From Mucilaginibacter yixingensis (GTDB taxonomy: Bacteria > Bacteroidota > Bacteroidia > Sphingobacteriales > Sphingobacteriaceae): a stretch of 64,000 nt of DNA. Location: positions 3,596,001 to 3,660,000 of the forward strand of contig NZ_CP160205.1 in NCBI RefSeq assembly GCF_041080815.1. Reading direction: 5' to 3'. The position numbers were made by a program, and so were the translations under genes. Of this stretch, positions 1 to 9,490 are shown one piece after another; within the stretch, counting starts at the first letter, position 1; every line of letters starts with the position of its first letter. The notes beneath the pieces were generated by a model. The model worked only from the letters and a program-made list of their open reading frames with translations. It was not told the origin of the DNA and ran no database searches.

Positions 1-1
1 A

Positions 2-445
2 CAAATGGTGGCCGATGTAAATACCGATATGCCAACTATTATTGCCCCGCTCCTCTCGGTAACGGCTTTGGGTGCAGAACACTCATCGTTATCAAAAAAG
101 GTTGATGAGGCTTGTGCCGAACTGGGACTGGGCGTGGAACCTGACCCTGAGCCAGACCAGAACCGTTTTGTACGCAGCGATCAGTATAGCTTTGTGTTGC
201 AGGGTATTCCGGCGTTGCATGTTAAATATGGCAGCAAAACAGCCGACGGCAAAAACAACCTGAACGATATGGTAAAAGTATGGCGCGAGAAATACTACCA
301 CAAACCGCAAGACGATATTAACGGCGTGTTTGATTTTAACGCAGGCCGCAAATATGCCCAACTTAACTTTCTGATTGGCTACCTGGTGGCTATGGACCCA
401 AAACGACCTGTTTGGAATAAGGGAGATTTTTTTGAAAAACATTAA
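2..445 (+). CDS. M28-family metallopeptidase, C-terminal fragment (5' end outside window)
   Basis: The frame is open from the left edge, so the gene begins upstream; about 147 residues are visible. The text resembles the end of zinc-dependent M28 aminopeptidases: a segment with IPALHVKYGS followed by a region ending in KYAQLNFLIGYLVA, the last helix of the peptidase fold. A late zinc ligand probably lies in the YYHKPQDD stretch, where M28 enzymes carry a conserved H-x-x-x-D. Such proteins are usually exported and trim peptides in the periplasm or at the surface. The gene ends 36 bases before the Nudix-fold gene on the same strand. The family call is moderate because the catalytic core is off-window. 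Confidence 0.7.
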   Translation, partial: QMVADVNTDMPTIIAPLLSVTALGAEHSSLSKKVDEACAELGLGVEPDPEPDQNRFVRSDQYSFVLQGIPALHVKYGSKTADGKNNLNDMVKVWREKYYHKPQDDINGVFDFNAGRKYAQLNFLIGYLVAMDPKRPVWNKGDFFEKH

Positions 446-481
446 CTTGCAACACTGATCAACAAAAACCAATTCACTTCA

Positions 482-1192
482 ATGAGTAAATATAAAGGCC
501 AGGACAGGTTTCTTTTAGCGATTGACTGTATCATCTTCGGGTTTGATGGCTCAAACATTAAGCTACTGCTGGTACACCGCGATATTGAGCCCGAGAAAGA
601 TAAATGGAGCCTGATGGGCGGCTTTGTGCACGCCGACGAAACACCAGACGATGCCGCCAACCGTATCCTGGAAGAGTTGACCGGTCTTAAAAGCGTATAT
701 ATGGAACAGATGCAAGCCTTTGGTGCACTAAACCGCGATCCGGTAGAGCGTACCGTTTCTATTGCCTATTACGCTTTAATTGATATTCACAAATACGAGC
801 AGCAACTGAGCCACAAGCACCACGCCGAATGGTTTTTGGTTGGCGATATGCCCGATCTGATCTTTGACCACAGCGACATGGTGAAGATGGCCAAAAAGCG
901 CCTGCAATATAAAGCTGCGCTGCACCCTATCTTGTTCCAACTGCTGCCGGAGAAATTTACCATCCCGCAATTACAGGCCTTGTACGAGGGTATCTATCAG
1001 TCTAAACTTGATGACCGTAATTTTAGCCGTAAGTTGCTGTCGACCGGGTTACTCATCAAGCTACCTGAAAAAGAGAAACTATCATCAAAAAAAGGAGCAT
1101 TCTATTACACGCTGGATCAATCGCACTATATGGAAAACTTCCACTCGTTTTTGAACTTCATCCCTAACCCCGATCGCTTTTTTAAAGACTAA
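482..1192 (+). CDS. Nudix-fold transcriptional regulator (NrtR/AraR-like), probably non-catalytic
   Basis: This 236-residue protein has an N-terminal Nudix-fold domain (about 10-140) and a C-terminal winged-helix-like region (about 150-230, QLQALYEGIYQSKLDDRNFSRK). In the Nudix box, G47, E53, R61, E65 and G68 are in register with the consensus, but two of the metal-binding glutamates are replaced (I62, L66). That pattern is known for Nudix-related regulators such as NrtR and AraR, where the fold senses a nucleotide sugar or sugar and the winged helix binds DNA. The target is unknown; nothing nearby is an NAD or arabinose gene. Its last 11 bases overlap the 3' end of the convergent sulfotransferase gene. 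Confidence 0.8.
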   Translation: MSKYKGQDRFLLAIDCIIFGFDGSNIKLLLVHRDIEPEKDKWSLMGGFVHADETPDDAANRILEELTGLKSVYMEQMQAFGALNRDPVERTVSIAYYALIDIHKYEQQLSHKHHAEWFLVGDMPDLIFDHSDMVKMAKKRLQYKAALHPILFQLLPEKFTIPQLQALYEGIYQSKLDDRNFSRKLLSTGLLIKLPEKEKLSSKKGAFYYTLDQSHYMENFHSFLNFIPNPDRFFKD

Positions 1193-2336
1193 AACGCCGG
1201 GTTATGGCCTGCCGACATTCAAAAAACGGCTTAAACAGTATACTTTGCCACAGCGGCATGGGCTTTAGCGGATAACCGATATTGAGCGCCGGGCGATATA
1301 GATAAGCAGATAAGCGCTGCTCATCCACTGCATCCAGGTGCTGTAGGTGCCGCGGTTTTGTAATGATAGCTCCTGCCGGCAGTTCGCTGTTAAACGAACT
1401 GTTGGCGCGCGCCGGTTTGCCCGCTACGGTAGGTATCAGTAAGATAGGCGAAAAATTGATATTTAAAAAGCGGGCTATCTGGCCGGTAATGGATTCTACA
1501 TCTTCACAAATATTTTCATAGCGGATAACCAGGTAACTGCCTGGCTCTTTCCGCCCTTCATGGCGGGCAATTTTGTAGGTGGCTGCCATCTCACGTAAAC
1601 ATCTGCCCAAATTCAAACCAGGCTCCATCTGCTTGCGCGATATAAATACATCAACAGGCGCACGCAATACGTGGATAAAGCGGGCATTGGCCATCTCATT
1701 TCTAATGGCAGATAAATACAGTTCCTGGGTAGGCGTTTTATCAACCCAGTACTTAGCTTCAGCAGCACCTGTTACCGCGGCATAAGCCAGCACAATAGCC
1801 AAATGCGGCCACTGTGAAATATGCCCCAATCTACGGCTGCATACCTGATGCCAGGCATCTGCATAACGTGCAAAATCTACATACAACGAAGCCGTGCGGG
1901 TAGTGCGCCCCAGCAGCCAGTATGGCGCCTGGTTAATAGGGTTAGCCAGCCTGCGCAACCACTCTCGCGTTAAATAGCCGCCCCATTCATCAGTAGGCAA
2001 TCTTTCTAAATGATGTACCTGGTTGGTAAAAAATGTCCCCTCGGCTGGTAGCACGGTCAGATCGGGATGCCCATCCAACAGATCGCGTATCAGGGTGGTA
2101 CCGCTCCTGTGCACACCACAAATAAACAATGGACTCATGGCCAGTTGCAGTCCCCTTTCAATCTGCGCTTTAGTAAGCTGAATTGGTCCAGCTTCGAGGG
2201 CAGCAGCCCACACCGCGTCAGACCATTGACCAGCCGCCTGTAGCAACGCAGGCGTTGGGCGCTGGTCTTGTTTACCCATAGGCAACAAAGCATCTAGCCT
2301 GCTCTCAAGTTCTATAATGGTTGGATACGATGGCAT
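1182..2336 (-). CDS. PAPS-dependent sulfotransferase family protein
   Basis: This is a 384-residue sulfotransferase-fold protein. The 5'-phosphosulfate loop is GVHRSGTT (residues 74-81), and the 3'-phosphate-binding signature is seen as R225 to S233 in VLRAPVDVFIS. A WVDKTP motif (197-202) is typical of the bacterial Sulfotransfer_3 group. It would move sulfate from PAPS onto a hydroxyl or amine of an unknown acceptor (glycan, lipid or small molecule). No signal peptide is seen, so it is likely cytoplasmic or membrane-peripheral. The gene starts one base after the APS kinase stop codon, so the two are almost certainly co-transcribed and the kinase can supply the donor. The acceptor cannot be inferred from the sequence. 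Confidence 0.85.
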   Translation of the reverse strand: MPSYPTIIELESRLDALLPMGKQDQRPTPALLQAAGQWSDAVWAAALEAGPIQLTKAQIERGLQLAMSPLFICGVHRSGTTLIRDLLDGHPDLTVLPAEGTFFTNQVHHLERLPTDEWGGYLTREWLRRLANPINQAPYWLLGRTTRTASLYVDFARYADAWHQVCSRRLGHISQWPHLAIVLAYAAVTGAAEAKYWVDKTPTQELYLSAIRNEMANARFIHVLRAPVDVFISRKQMEPGLNLGRCLREMAATYKIARHEGRKEPGSYLVIRYENICEDVESITGQIARFLNINFSPILLIPTVAGKPARANSSFNSELPAGAIITKPRHLQHLDAVDEQRLSAYLYRPALNIGYPLKPMPLWQSILFKPFFECRQAITRRFSL

Positions 2337-2337
2337 G

Positions 2338-2940
2338 TTAGTATGTAATTATCCCTTCAACTTGTAATAACGTCAACACCATCTCTGCGGCCTCTGTCTC
2401 CGTGCAATGTTCTGTATTAATAACCATGTTAGGTTTCTCTGGCACCTCATAGGGCGAATTAATGCCGGTAAAATTGGGGATGGATTGATTCAACGCCTTT
2501 TTGTACAACTGCTTTGGATCACGACGGGCGCATTCTTCCAGGCTGCACTTTACGTAAATTTCCAGAAAACGGCCTTCAGGAAACTGCTTTTTTACCTCCT
2601 CGCGATCAGTTGCAAACGGCGAGATAAATGAACACAGCACAACAGCGCCCGATTGATAAAATAATCCAGCCACCGCTGCTGCCCTGCGGATGTTCTCGTG
2701 TCGGTCGGCAGCGGTGAAACCAAGATCTTTGTTTAATCCGCTGCGCAGTTGATCGCCATCTAACGCAAATGAGTGCACACCCTGCTCAAACAAGCGCAGC
2801 TTCACTTCATCGGCAATGGTAGTTTTTCCCGCTCCGCTTAGGCCGGTAAGCCAAACCACAGCGGCTTTATGCCCGTTACGCTGCTCTATGGCCTCTAATG
2901 CGCGGCCATCATATTGTGCGGTGATAATATCGGGTGTCAA
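2338..2940 (-). CDS. cysC: Adenylylsulfate (APS) kinase
   Basis: This 200-residue kinase phosphorylates APS to PAPS. The P-loop GLSGAGKT is at residues 33-40, DGDQLRSGLN follows at about 61-70, and FISPF carries the conserved serine (S107) that is transiently phosphorylated in the family. Length fits stand-alone CysC. It lies one base upstream of the sulfotransferase gene, so its main job here is probably to supply PAPS for that enzyme rather than for assimilatory sulfate reduction; no cysD, cysN or cysH is visible in the window. A 10-bp perfect inverted repeat lies 55 bases upstream of the start. Confidence 0.93.
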   Translation of the reverse strand: MTPDIITAQYDGRALEAIEQRNGHKAAVVWLTGLSGAGKTTIADEVKLRLFEQGVHSFALDGDQLRSGLNKDLGFTAADRHENIRRAAAVAGLFYQSGAVVLCSFISPFATDREEVKKQFPEGRFLEIYVKCSLEECARRDPKQLYKKALNQSIPNFTGINSPYEVPEKPNMVINTEHCTETEAAEMVLTLLQVEGIITY

Positions 2941-2994
2941 AGTAATGTGATTTATAATTCATTACGATGACCGCCCGGGATTGGTTGCTTTACG

Positions 2995-3017
2995 TTAAAC
3001 CATTGTTAATGGTTTAA
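2995..3017. repeat. Perfect inverted repeat between histidine kinase and cysC
   Basis: Arms 2995-3004 and 3008-3017 (TTAAACCATT / AATGGTTTAA) are perfect complements around a 3-base centre. The site lies downstream of the kinase gene and upstream of cysC, both on the minus strand. It could be an operator for the cysC-sulfotransferase unit or a weak terminator; there is no long T-run. Confidence 0.5.
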
Positions 3018-3052
3018 AATGCTTGCCCCTGCATAAAATCTATGAGCTGCAC

Positions 3053-5203
3053 TTATGCACCACCACCAAGTGTTTTGGGTAATTTCACTTTAAACGTGGT
3101 GCCCTCACCGGGGGCAGATATTACCTCTATAGTGCCATGATGCTGTTCAATGATGCCAAACACAATGGCAAGGCCCAGACCTGTGCCCTCGCCAATATCC
3201 TTAGTAGTAAAGAAAGGGTCAAAAATGTGTTGCTTTACCGCTTCGGTCATGCCGAGGCCGGAATCAGTAATTTCTATCAGGATAGAGTCGGGAGTATCAT
3301 GCGTAGTAATCTGCACATACTCTTTATGATGCTTAGGCTTAGCCTTAATGGCCTGTATGCTGTTGTTAATGAGGTTTACAAACACCTGGTTAATTTTACC
3401 CGGATAGCAATTGAGCAGCGGCAGCTTATCCAGTACCGGTTTTATTTCGATATAATACGGAATGGTGCTGCGCAGAATTACCAGCGTGGTAAGTATGGAC
3501 CGGTTAATATCAGCAGGCTTGAGTACCGGCTCATCCGTGCGACTAAATGCACGCAGACTTTGCACAATTTCTACCGTGCGGCCCGCGCCTTCTTCAATAC
3601 CATCCAGCAAGGTGCCTATTTCGGCTTTGATAAAATCAACGTCAATCTCTTTACGGTATTCGGTTATACGTTGTCTTAACTCAGTATCATCTATCGCGCC
3701 ATCCAGTTGATGATAATAATCGAGCAATACAAAAAGCTCTGCCATATCCAGCTTGAGCGGCTTGATGTTAGAACTTACAAAGTTGATAGGATTATTAATC
3801 TCGTGTGCAATGCCGGCCGTTAGCTGCCCCAGCGAGGCCATCTTCTCTTTCTCAATCAACTTTATCTGGGCCGATTTCAGGTTCTCTATGGTTGAAGAAA
3901 GATGTTTATTGCTCTCGATCAGCTCCTGAGTACGTTCTTTCACCCGGTTTTCCAGGCTGATGTTTTGCTCGGTAATCAGCTTTTCGTTTTCACGGGCAAT
4001 GGTAAGCGCAAAGTTTTGGACTTCCTGGTTTTGCTTACGATAAAAGTTAATACGGTCTGCCAATGCTACCGAGAAGATGATCAACTCAAAAGCCGAACTA
4101 TAAAGCACAATGTTGGCCATAAAACTGTTATAAGCAATAAAGCCCTTGTTACGCAAAATGGTTATGAGTATGGTGAACAAAAACAGACTCCAACCCATCA
4201 TAAAAAACTTGGCTGGTTTAAATCCTTTAAGATAAAGCCCCAAACCGATAACAATAAGCGAAATAGAGTTGATCACAGCAACCGATGTGATCAGGCTAAA
4301 AGCGATGGTTGTTTGTCCGGCCAATACGGCAACAACAGGTAGTATAGAAATTGCAAACAGGCCGATATAAAAACGCCTGTAACGGCGCCCCATGTTAATT
4401 TTAATCTGCAAAAACTCTTGTACAAAAAGCAGAATAGAAACCCAGAAACAAACCCTGACAACAGGCACCAGGTAATTATTGGCTACAACTTTGTTGATAT
4501 TCAAAAAATCAAGGTTCAGTCCACGTATCTGCCATTGTGTAATGCCCAGAAAGAATACGTAGATAATGTAATAAAGGTAGTTGACATCCTTCACCAGCAC
4601 AAAAAGAATCAGGTTATATAGGATCATTACTAAAATAATGCCCATAAAAACACCTAGTACAAGGTTGTTAGCAGCTACATCTCTTTCAAAACTATCATCA
4701 CTTTGTACGCTGATAGGAATAGCCAGCGAATCATTGCTGCGGATGCAGAGGTAAACCTGGATTGCATGCCCCGGCGGCACGCTATAATCTATGCTTCTGA
4801 CACCCGAATTAATAATACCATTACTCACCCCATTATGCTGAACACCAACGTGTATAATCCTTTGGTCTGTCGCTTGAGTAAACAAATCAAACGCATCAAT
4901 TATGCCGCTGTTAATGGTAATATGTATAAAGGGCTCATCGCTTTTATTGCGTAGTGTAAACCGCACCCATATAGCAGAGTCTGCATAACGCAGAAAAGGT
5001 AATGATGATGCCGGGGGATGAAACTGCGTGCTGTTTATTACTTGCTGCGCAAGGAAGTTGCCTTTGTGATCTTCCAATACATCAACATAACGGCGGGTGA
5101 GGAAAACAGACTGGCCGTCATCAACAGTAACTGTATCGGCCGCACGGGCAGCAAACGTAAAGCAACATATCAGCAAAAGGAAAAACAGCTTCCTCATTAA
5201 CAA
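3053..5203 (-). CDS. 7TMR-DISM sensor histidine kinase
   Basis: A 716-residue membrane kinase. Order of parts: signal peptide (1-21), periplasmic DISM sensor domain (about 25-165), seven-helix membrane block (about 178-385), coiled coil (about 388-450), HisKA with the phospho-accepting H467 in GIAHEINNP, and HATPase_c with an N-box near 613, DSGLGM (647-652) and GEGTGLGLA (672-680). The DISM sensor is a carbohydrate-binding-like fold, so an extracellular ligand is likely. A single-receiver protein lies divergently 105 bases away and is the obvious partner. M3 (5197) is an alternative start. No receiver or DNA-binding domain is fused, so output depends on the partner. Confidence 0.9.
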   Translation of the reverse strand: MLMRKLFFLLLICCFTFAARAADTVTVDDGQSVFLTRRYVDVLEDHKGNFLAQQVINSTQFHPPASSLPFLRYADSAIWVRFTLRNKSDEPFIHITINSGIIDAFDLFTQATDQRIIHVGVQHNGVSNGIINSGVRSIDYSVPPGHAIQVYLCIRSNDSLAIPISVQSDDSFERDVAANNLVLGVFMGIILVMILYNLILFVLVKDVNYLYYIIYVFFLGITQWQIRGLNLDFLNINKVVANNYLVPVVRVCFWVSILLFVQEFLQIKINMGRRYRRFYIGLFAISILPVVAVLAGQTTIAFSLITSVAVINSISLIVIGLGLYLKGFKPAKFFMMGWSLFLFTILITILRNKGFIAYNSFMANIVLYSSAFELIIFSVALADRINFYRKQNQEVQNFALTIARENEKLITEQNISLENRVKERTQELIESNKHLSSTIENLKSAQIKLIEKEKMASLGQLTAGIAHEINNPINFVSSNIKPLKLDMAELFVLLDYYHQLDGAIDDTELRQRITEYRKEIDVDFIKAEIGTLLDGIEEGAGRTVEIVQSLRAFSRTDEPVLKPADINRSILTTLVILRSTIPYYIEIKPVLDKLPLLNCYPGKINQVFVNLINNSIQAIKAKPKHHKEYVQITTHDTPDSILIEITDSGLGMTEAVKQHIFDPFFTTKDIGEGTGLGLAIVFGIIEQHHGTIEVISAPGEGTTFKVKLPKTLGGGA

Positions 5204-5239
5204 TTGTCAGGTTATAATTGCAATAATTTTACACAAAAT

Positions 5240-5273
5240 TTTGCTATAGTTAAACCTTTACAAACTAATTTCG
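5240..5273 (+). promoter_or_regulatory. Possible Bacteroidota-type promoter for the receiver gene
   Basis: TTTG at 5240-5243 and a TAATTTCG -7-like box at 5266-5273 are 22 bases apart. The -7 box differs from TAnnTTTG by one base and the spacing is slightly long, so this is tentative. Confidence 0.35.
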
Positions 5274-5308
5274 TTTAATCTATCAAAACCCTGACCTAAT
5301 ACGAAACT

Positions 5309-5752
5309 ATGCAAGTAGGTGTGCTTTATATTGACGATGAGTTAAATAACTTAAATAGTTTCAAAGCTGCTTTTAGGCGAAACTTCAACATCTTCACTGC
5401 TCAATCTGTCAAAGAAGGCCGTAAAATATTAGATACCGAAGAAATTGGCGTAATTATTACAGATCAGCGTATGCCCGGCATCACTGGTATTGAATTTCTT
5501 GAATCTATACTTCCCATTTACCCTGATACCATCCGCATTTTACTAACCGGTTTTTCTGACATCAATGCCGTTATGGGCGCCATTAACCGTGGCCAGGTTT
5601 ATAAGTACCTGGTAAAACCATGGCAGGATGATGAATTGAAAATGTATATCCAAAACGCATTGGAAATTTACAACCTGCGCAAAGAGAATAAAGAGTTGGC
5701 CCACAAGTTAAAAATGGCCAATTTGGAGCTGGCCCAGCTAACCAAAAGTTAA
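5309..5752 (+). CDS. Single-domain response regulator with C-terminal coiled coil
   Basis: This 147-residue protein is a CheY-like receiver domain (1-120) plus a short amphipathic helix (about 120-147). The acidic pocket is D9/D10/E11, the phospho-acceptor is D52 (ITDQRMPG), and T80 and K103 complete the active site. The text around ILLTGFSDINAVMGAINRG resembles receivers of the RpfG/HupR type, but no HD-GYP or DNA-binding output follows. It lies divergently beside the 7TMR-DISM kinase, which is its probable phosphodonor. Signal output is probably through protein-protein contact, for example through the terminal helix. Partner identity is inferred from position only. Confidence 0.85.
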   Translation: MQVGVLYIDDELNNLNSFKAAFRRNFNIFTAQSVKEGRKILDTEEIGVIITDQRMPGITGIEFLESILPIYPDTIRILLTGFSDINAVMGAINRGQVYKYLVKPWQDDELKMYIQNALEIYNLRKENKELAHKLKMANLELAQLTKS

Positions 5753-5810
5753 GGCGAAAAATAAAAACAGTCCTTATTACACTTTCTATCAACTCTATAC
5801 GTATTTTTAT

Positions 5811-5822
5811 CGTTACGTAACG
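5811..5822. promoter_or_regulatory. Perfect 12-bp palindrome upstream of the T9SS cargo gene
   Basis: CGTTACGTAACG is self-complementary and sits 55 bases before the cargo start codon. A related half-site, GACGTTACGC, follows at 5842-5851. It looks like a dimeric regulator site, but no regulator can be named. Confidence 0.4.
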
Positions 5823-5876
5823 GTTCCCCCATTGTTGAATTGACGTTACGCCGCACCAATTAATACTATTGATGAG

Positions 5877-8800
5877 TTGAAAACAATACCCCTATTGATA
5901 GCGGGAACGCTATTTGCTATGCTTAATTTTACCCGGCTGTACGCACAGTCTGGATCAACCAGTAAGGGCACCGAGTTCTGGACAGCCTATATGGACCATG
6001 TGAATACTGCCACTGGCAACTCGCCCAGTAAAATGATCCTCTATATTACCTCTGATGCCAGCACCAGCGGCAGTGTTAGCTTTGCCGATGGCACAACTGC
6101 AATTCCGTTTACGGTTACGCCCAACACAGTAACTTTTGTTGACATACCACCAGCAGAATTTCTGGGCAGTGCCGGTCAGTTTTTAAAAGGTATCCACGTT
6201 ACATCGCTTAAACCTATTGCCGTTTATGCGCACATTTATGCCTCGAGTGTATCAGGCGCAACGCTGTTGCTACCGGTTAACACCCTGGGTAAAAACTATT
6301 ACTCGCTCAACTACACTCAAAAATCAAACGCCAACCCCAGCTATTCAACCTTTGTAATAGTTGCTACCGAGGATGGCACCCAAGTGCAAATTACCCCTTC
6401 AGCAGCGCTTACTACCGGCCAGTCGGCCGGTGCTCCGTTTGTTATCAATCTTCAAAAGGGCGAGGTTTATCAGGGCCTCTCCCTTACAGATTTAACCGGA
6501 ACACGTATCCAATCGGTAAGTACCACCACGGGTACCTGTAAGCGTATAGCCGTATTTTCTGGCAGTACTAAACTGGGCATTGGCTGCAGTGCCGCGTCAT
6601 CATTATCGTCTGACAACCTCTTTCAGCAGGTGTACCCCACTTCATCCTGGGGCAAAAACTATGTTACCGTTGCATTGATGAATCGCCCGTATGACATATT
6701 CCGCATTGTATTGAGCGATCCGGCCACAAACGTAACACTCAACGGGCAGCCTATACCCGCTGGTAGCTTCACCAACGGCTTTTATTACGAGTTTAATACC
6801 AATACCACCGGCACCGTAACCAACACCATCTCTGCCGATAAGCCCATACAGGTAGTACAGTACACCCCTACCCAGAACCAGACCCTGGCTGCCAACTGCG
6901 CCGTTAGCAAAAATGATGTAGGCGATCCTGAAATGATTTACCTGAGCCCTATAGAACAAGGACTAGACCATGTTACCCTCTATTCAACGGGCTATTACAA
7001 CATTACCCAGAGTTATATTAACGTGGTAATTCCAACCAGCGCCGCATCATCATTTACACTGGATGGCACGCCATATACCTTATTCACACCAGTATCTGGC
7101 AATACCGCCTATTCATACGCTCAAATACCGGTTACATCAGGGCCAAGGGCTGCAGGTGGAGCAGGCACGGTTACATCGGGCACACACAACATTGCCGCCA
7201 GTCAGCCTTTCAACGCTATTGCTTACGGCTTTGGCGGTACAGAATCTTACGGCTACTCGGCCGGTACCAACCTTCAGGATCTCAATGAATTTATTAAACT
7301 CCAGGACGTACAAACCAGTGCCATTAGTTCTTCGGGTTGTGCAGGTGTTTCTTATAAACCGCGCATTAGTATCCCTTACCAAACTACCAGCATCAGTTGG
7401 GATTTAAAGGATGGCAATCCACCTGTTGTAGATAACGCTCCGGTAATTGTAGACCAAACACAAAAAGGTAATGTTACCATATATAGCTACGAGTACCCGG
7501 GCACACCAATACAATATAATACGGCGGGCAGTTATACCATTGTAGCCACCGTGCTTAACCCCAATAGTTCAGACTGCGGATCGACCGAAGACATTGAGTT
7601 TGACTTTTCTGTTTCTGATGTCCCGGCGGCTAATTTTACAGCTCAGGCCAGTGCTTGTTTAAACGACAATGTAACCTTTACAGATAACACCAATAACAAA
7701 GGTATTGCCACCCAAACCTGGGCCTGGGACTTTGCCGATGCCGCCAACAGCACAACAGCCAACCCAAACACTGCAACCACAAAAAACGCCACACATACCT
7801 TTACCAAAGCCGGCGATTACATGGTATCGCTCACCGTTACTAATCAAAATGGGTGTTCTAATACTTTTCAGCAAAAAATTCATATTAACGCTTCGCCGCA
7901 GGCTGGCTTCCATTATTCGGCAACTGATTGCGAAACCCGCGGTATAACCTTTACAGATACCTCAGTACCCGGCGAAGGCACTTTAAGCAAATGGGATTGG
8001 GATTTTGGCGACGGCACCACCGAGCCTACGCATACCAATGCCACACCTTTTACGCATCAGTTTGCGGCGGCCGGCACTTATAACGTAAAACTTACAGTTA
8101 CCAGCAGTACAGGCTGCCCCAATAACATTACCCAACCGATAACCATTCACCCGCTGCCACAGGTTGACTTTTCTTTGCCGGATGCCTGTGTAAACGACAA
8201 TACCCAGTTTAATGACCTAAGCACCATTGCCGACCATACCGAAGCCCAGTTTACCTACCTATGGGATTTTGGCGATCCGGCCTCAGGCACAAACAACACG
8301 TCGACCTTAAAAAATCCATTGCATCATTTTACCCACACCAATGGATTTTCCATTACGCTTACTGTTACCAGCAAATATGGTTGTAGCAGCACTAAAAATC
8401 AACAGTTTACAGTAAACGGCGGCACACCAGTTGCCGATTTTACCCCACAAAACAGCGGAAGCCTTTGTAGTGTGGATGATGTGCTGTTCTTTGATAATTC
8501 AAATGTCAACCCTGGCAATATCACCAAACTGGTCTGGTATTTTGATGCCGTCAATCAACCCAATCAGTCAGTAACTTACACCCGGGATCAGTTTCCGGCT
8601 GATAAAATCTATCACCACAATTACGGAACCATAACCACAGCCACTCCATATACCGTTATGCTGGTAGCTTATTCTGGTGATGCGTGCCAATCCGTGATAA
8701 CACATCAGGTAACCGTTAAGCCTAGCCCAACGGTTACATTAACACCTATCGGTCCGCTATGTCAGGAAGATTCGCCGGTGCAAATACAGGCCACACCGGC

Positions 8801-9482
8801 CAACGGGGTAACAGGTACCTCTACCTTTAATGGTGCAGGTGTGTCTACATCGGGTTTGTTTAATCCAACCACTGCAGGGCCGGGAACATTTACCATTAAC
8901 TACAATTTTGTGGCCAATAATCTGTGTACGTATAATACGACGATGCACGTGGTAGTTCACGCCAATCCAACCATCAATGTCCCGTCAGAGATTCATCTGC
9001 TGGATGGGGGGCAGGTTACGCTGAATGCTACAGCCTCCGGCGATCAGCCGTTAACGTACCATTGGACTTTAAAAGACGGCAGCAAGGCTACCGGGCTGGA
9101 TCATGATGATGTAGCGCAGCCCATTGCATCGCCTTCAAACGATATTACCTACATGCTTACGGTTACAAGTGCCAATAATTGCCCAAAATCTGCATTTGTA
9201 GATGTAATTGTGCTTAAGGCGCCGGTAGTGCCCAATGCCTTTACGCCTAATAGCGATGGCGTAAACGACACCTGGAATATTAAGTACATGGATAGCTATC
9301 CAAATTGTACGATTGACGTATACAACCGATACGGAGAAAAGCTATATTCGTCAATTGGTTATCCTCAACCGTGGGATGGTACTTATAGAGGCGCGCAATT
9401 GCCTGCGGGGACCTATTATTACATCATAAATCCTAAAAACGGCCGGAAAGTAATTTCCGGAAGCGTAACCATTATCAGGTAA
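5877..9482 (+). CDS. T9SS type B surface protein: IgGFc-binding-like domain plus PKD repeats
   Basis: A 1201-residue exported protein. It has a signal peptide (1-23), an IgGFc-binding-type N-terminal region (about 30-460; starts SKGTEFWTAYMDHV), four or five PKD-like beta-sandwich repeats (about 570-1010, with WAWDFAD, WDWDFGDGT and LWDFGDP motifs), further Ig-like strands, and a C-terminal sorting domain (about 1115-1201; VPNAFTPNSDGVNDTW to the end) of the gliding motility-associated type. That C-terminal domain sends proteins out through the type IX system. The start is TTG at 5877; the only nearby ATG (5872) is out of frame and opens a two-codon reading frame ending at TGA. The PorP/SprF gene follows after 8 bases. 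Its role is probably adhesion or surface structure. Confidence 0.88.
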   Translation: MKTIPLLIAGTLFAMLNFTRLYAQSGSTSKGTEFWTAYMDHVNTATGNSPSKMILYITSDASTSGSVSFADGTTAIPFTVTPNTVTFVDIPPAEFLGSAGQFLKGIHVTSLKPIAVYAHIYASSVSGATLLLPVNTLGKNYYSLNYTQKSNANPSYSTFVIVATEDGTQVQITPSAALTTGQSAGAPFVINLQKGEVYQGLSLTDLTGTRIQSVSTTTGTCKRIAVFSGSTKLGIGCSAASSLSSDNLFQQVYPTSSWGKNYVTVALMNRPYDIFRIVLSDPATNVTLNGQPIPAGSFTNGFYYEFNTNTTGTVTNTISADKPIQVVQYTPTQNQTLAANCAVSKNDVGDPEMIYLSPIEQGLDHVTLYSTGYYNITQSYINVVIPTSAASSFTLDGTPYTLFTPVSGNTAYSYAQIPVTSGPRAAGGAGTVTSGTHNIAASQPFNAIAYGFGGTESYGYSAGTNLQDLNEFIKLQDVQTSAISSSGCAGVSYKPRISIPYQTTSISWDLKDGNPPVVDNAPVIVDQTQKGNVTIYSYEYPGTPIQYNTAGSYTIVATVLNPNSSDCGSTEDIEFDFSVSDVPAANFTAQASACLNDNVTFTDNTNNKGIATQTWAWDFADAANSTTANPNTATTKNATHTFTKAGDYMVSLTVTNQNGCSNTFQQKIHINASPQAGFHYSATDCETRGITFTDTSVPGEGTLSKWDWDFGDGTTEPTHTNATPFTHQFAAAGTYNVKLTVTSSTGCPNNITQPITIHPLPQVDFSLPDACVNDNTQFNDLSTIADHTEAQFTYLWDFGDPASGTNNTSTLKNPLHHFTHTNGFSITLTVTSKYGCSSTKNQQFTVNGGTPVADFTPQNSGSLCSVDDVLFFDNSNVNPGNITKLVWYFDAVNQPNQSVTYTRDQFPADKIYHHNYGTITTATPYTVMLVAYSGDACQSVITHQVTVKPSPTVTLTPIGPLCQEDSPVQIQATPANGVTGTSTFNGAGVSTSGLFNPTTAGPGTFTINYNFVANNLCTYNTTMHVVVHANPTINVPSEIHLLDGGQVTLNATASGDQPLTYHWTLKDGSKATGLDHDDVAQPIASPSNDITYMLTVTSANNCPKSAFVDVIVLKAPVVPNAFTPNSDGVNDTWNIKYMDSYPNCTIDVYNRYGEKLYSSIGYPQPWDGTYRGAQLPAGTYYYIINPKNGRKVISGSVTIIR

Positions 9483-9490
9483 ATAAGTTA

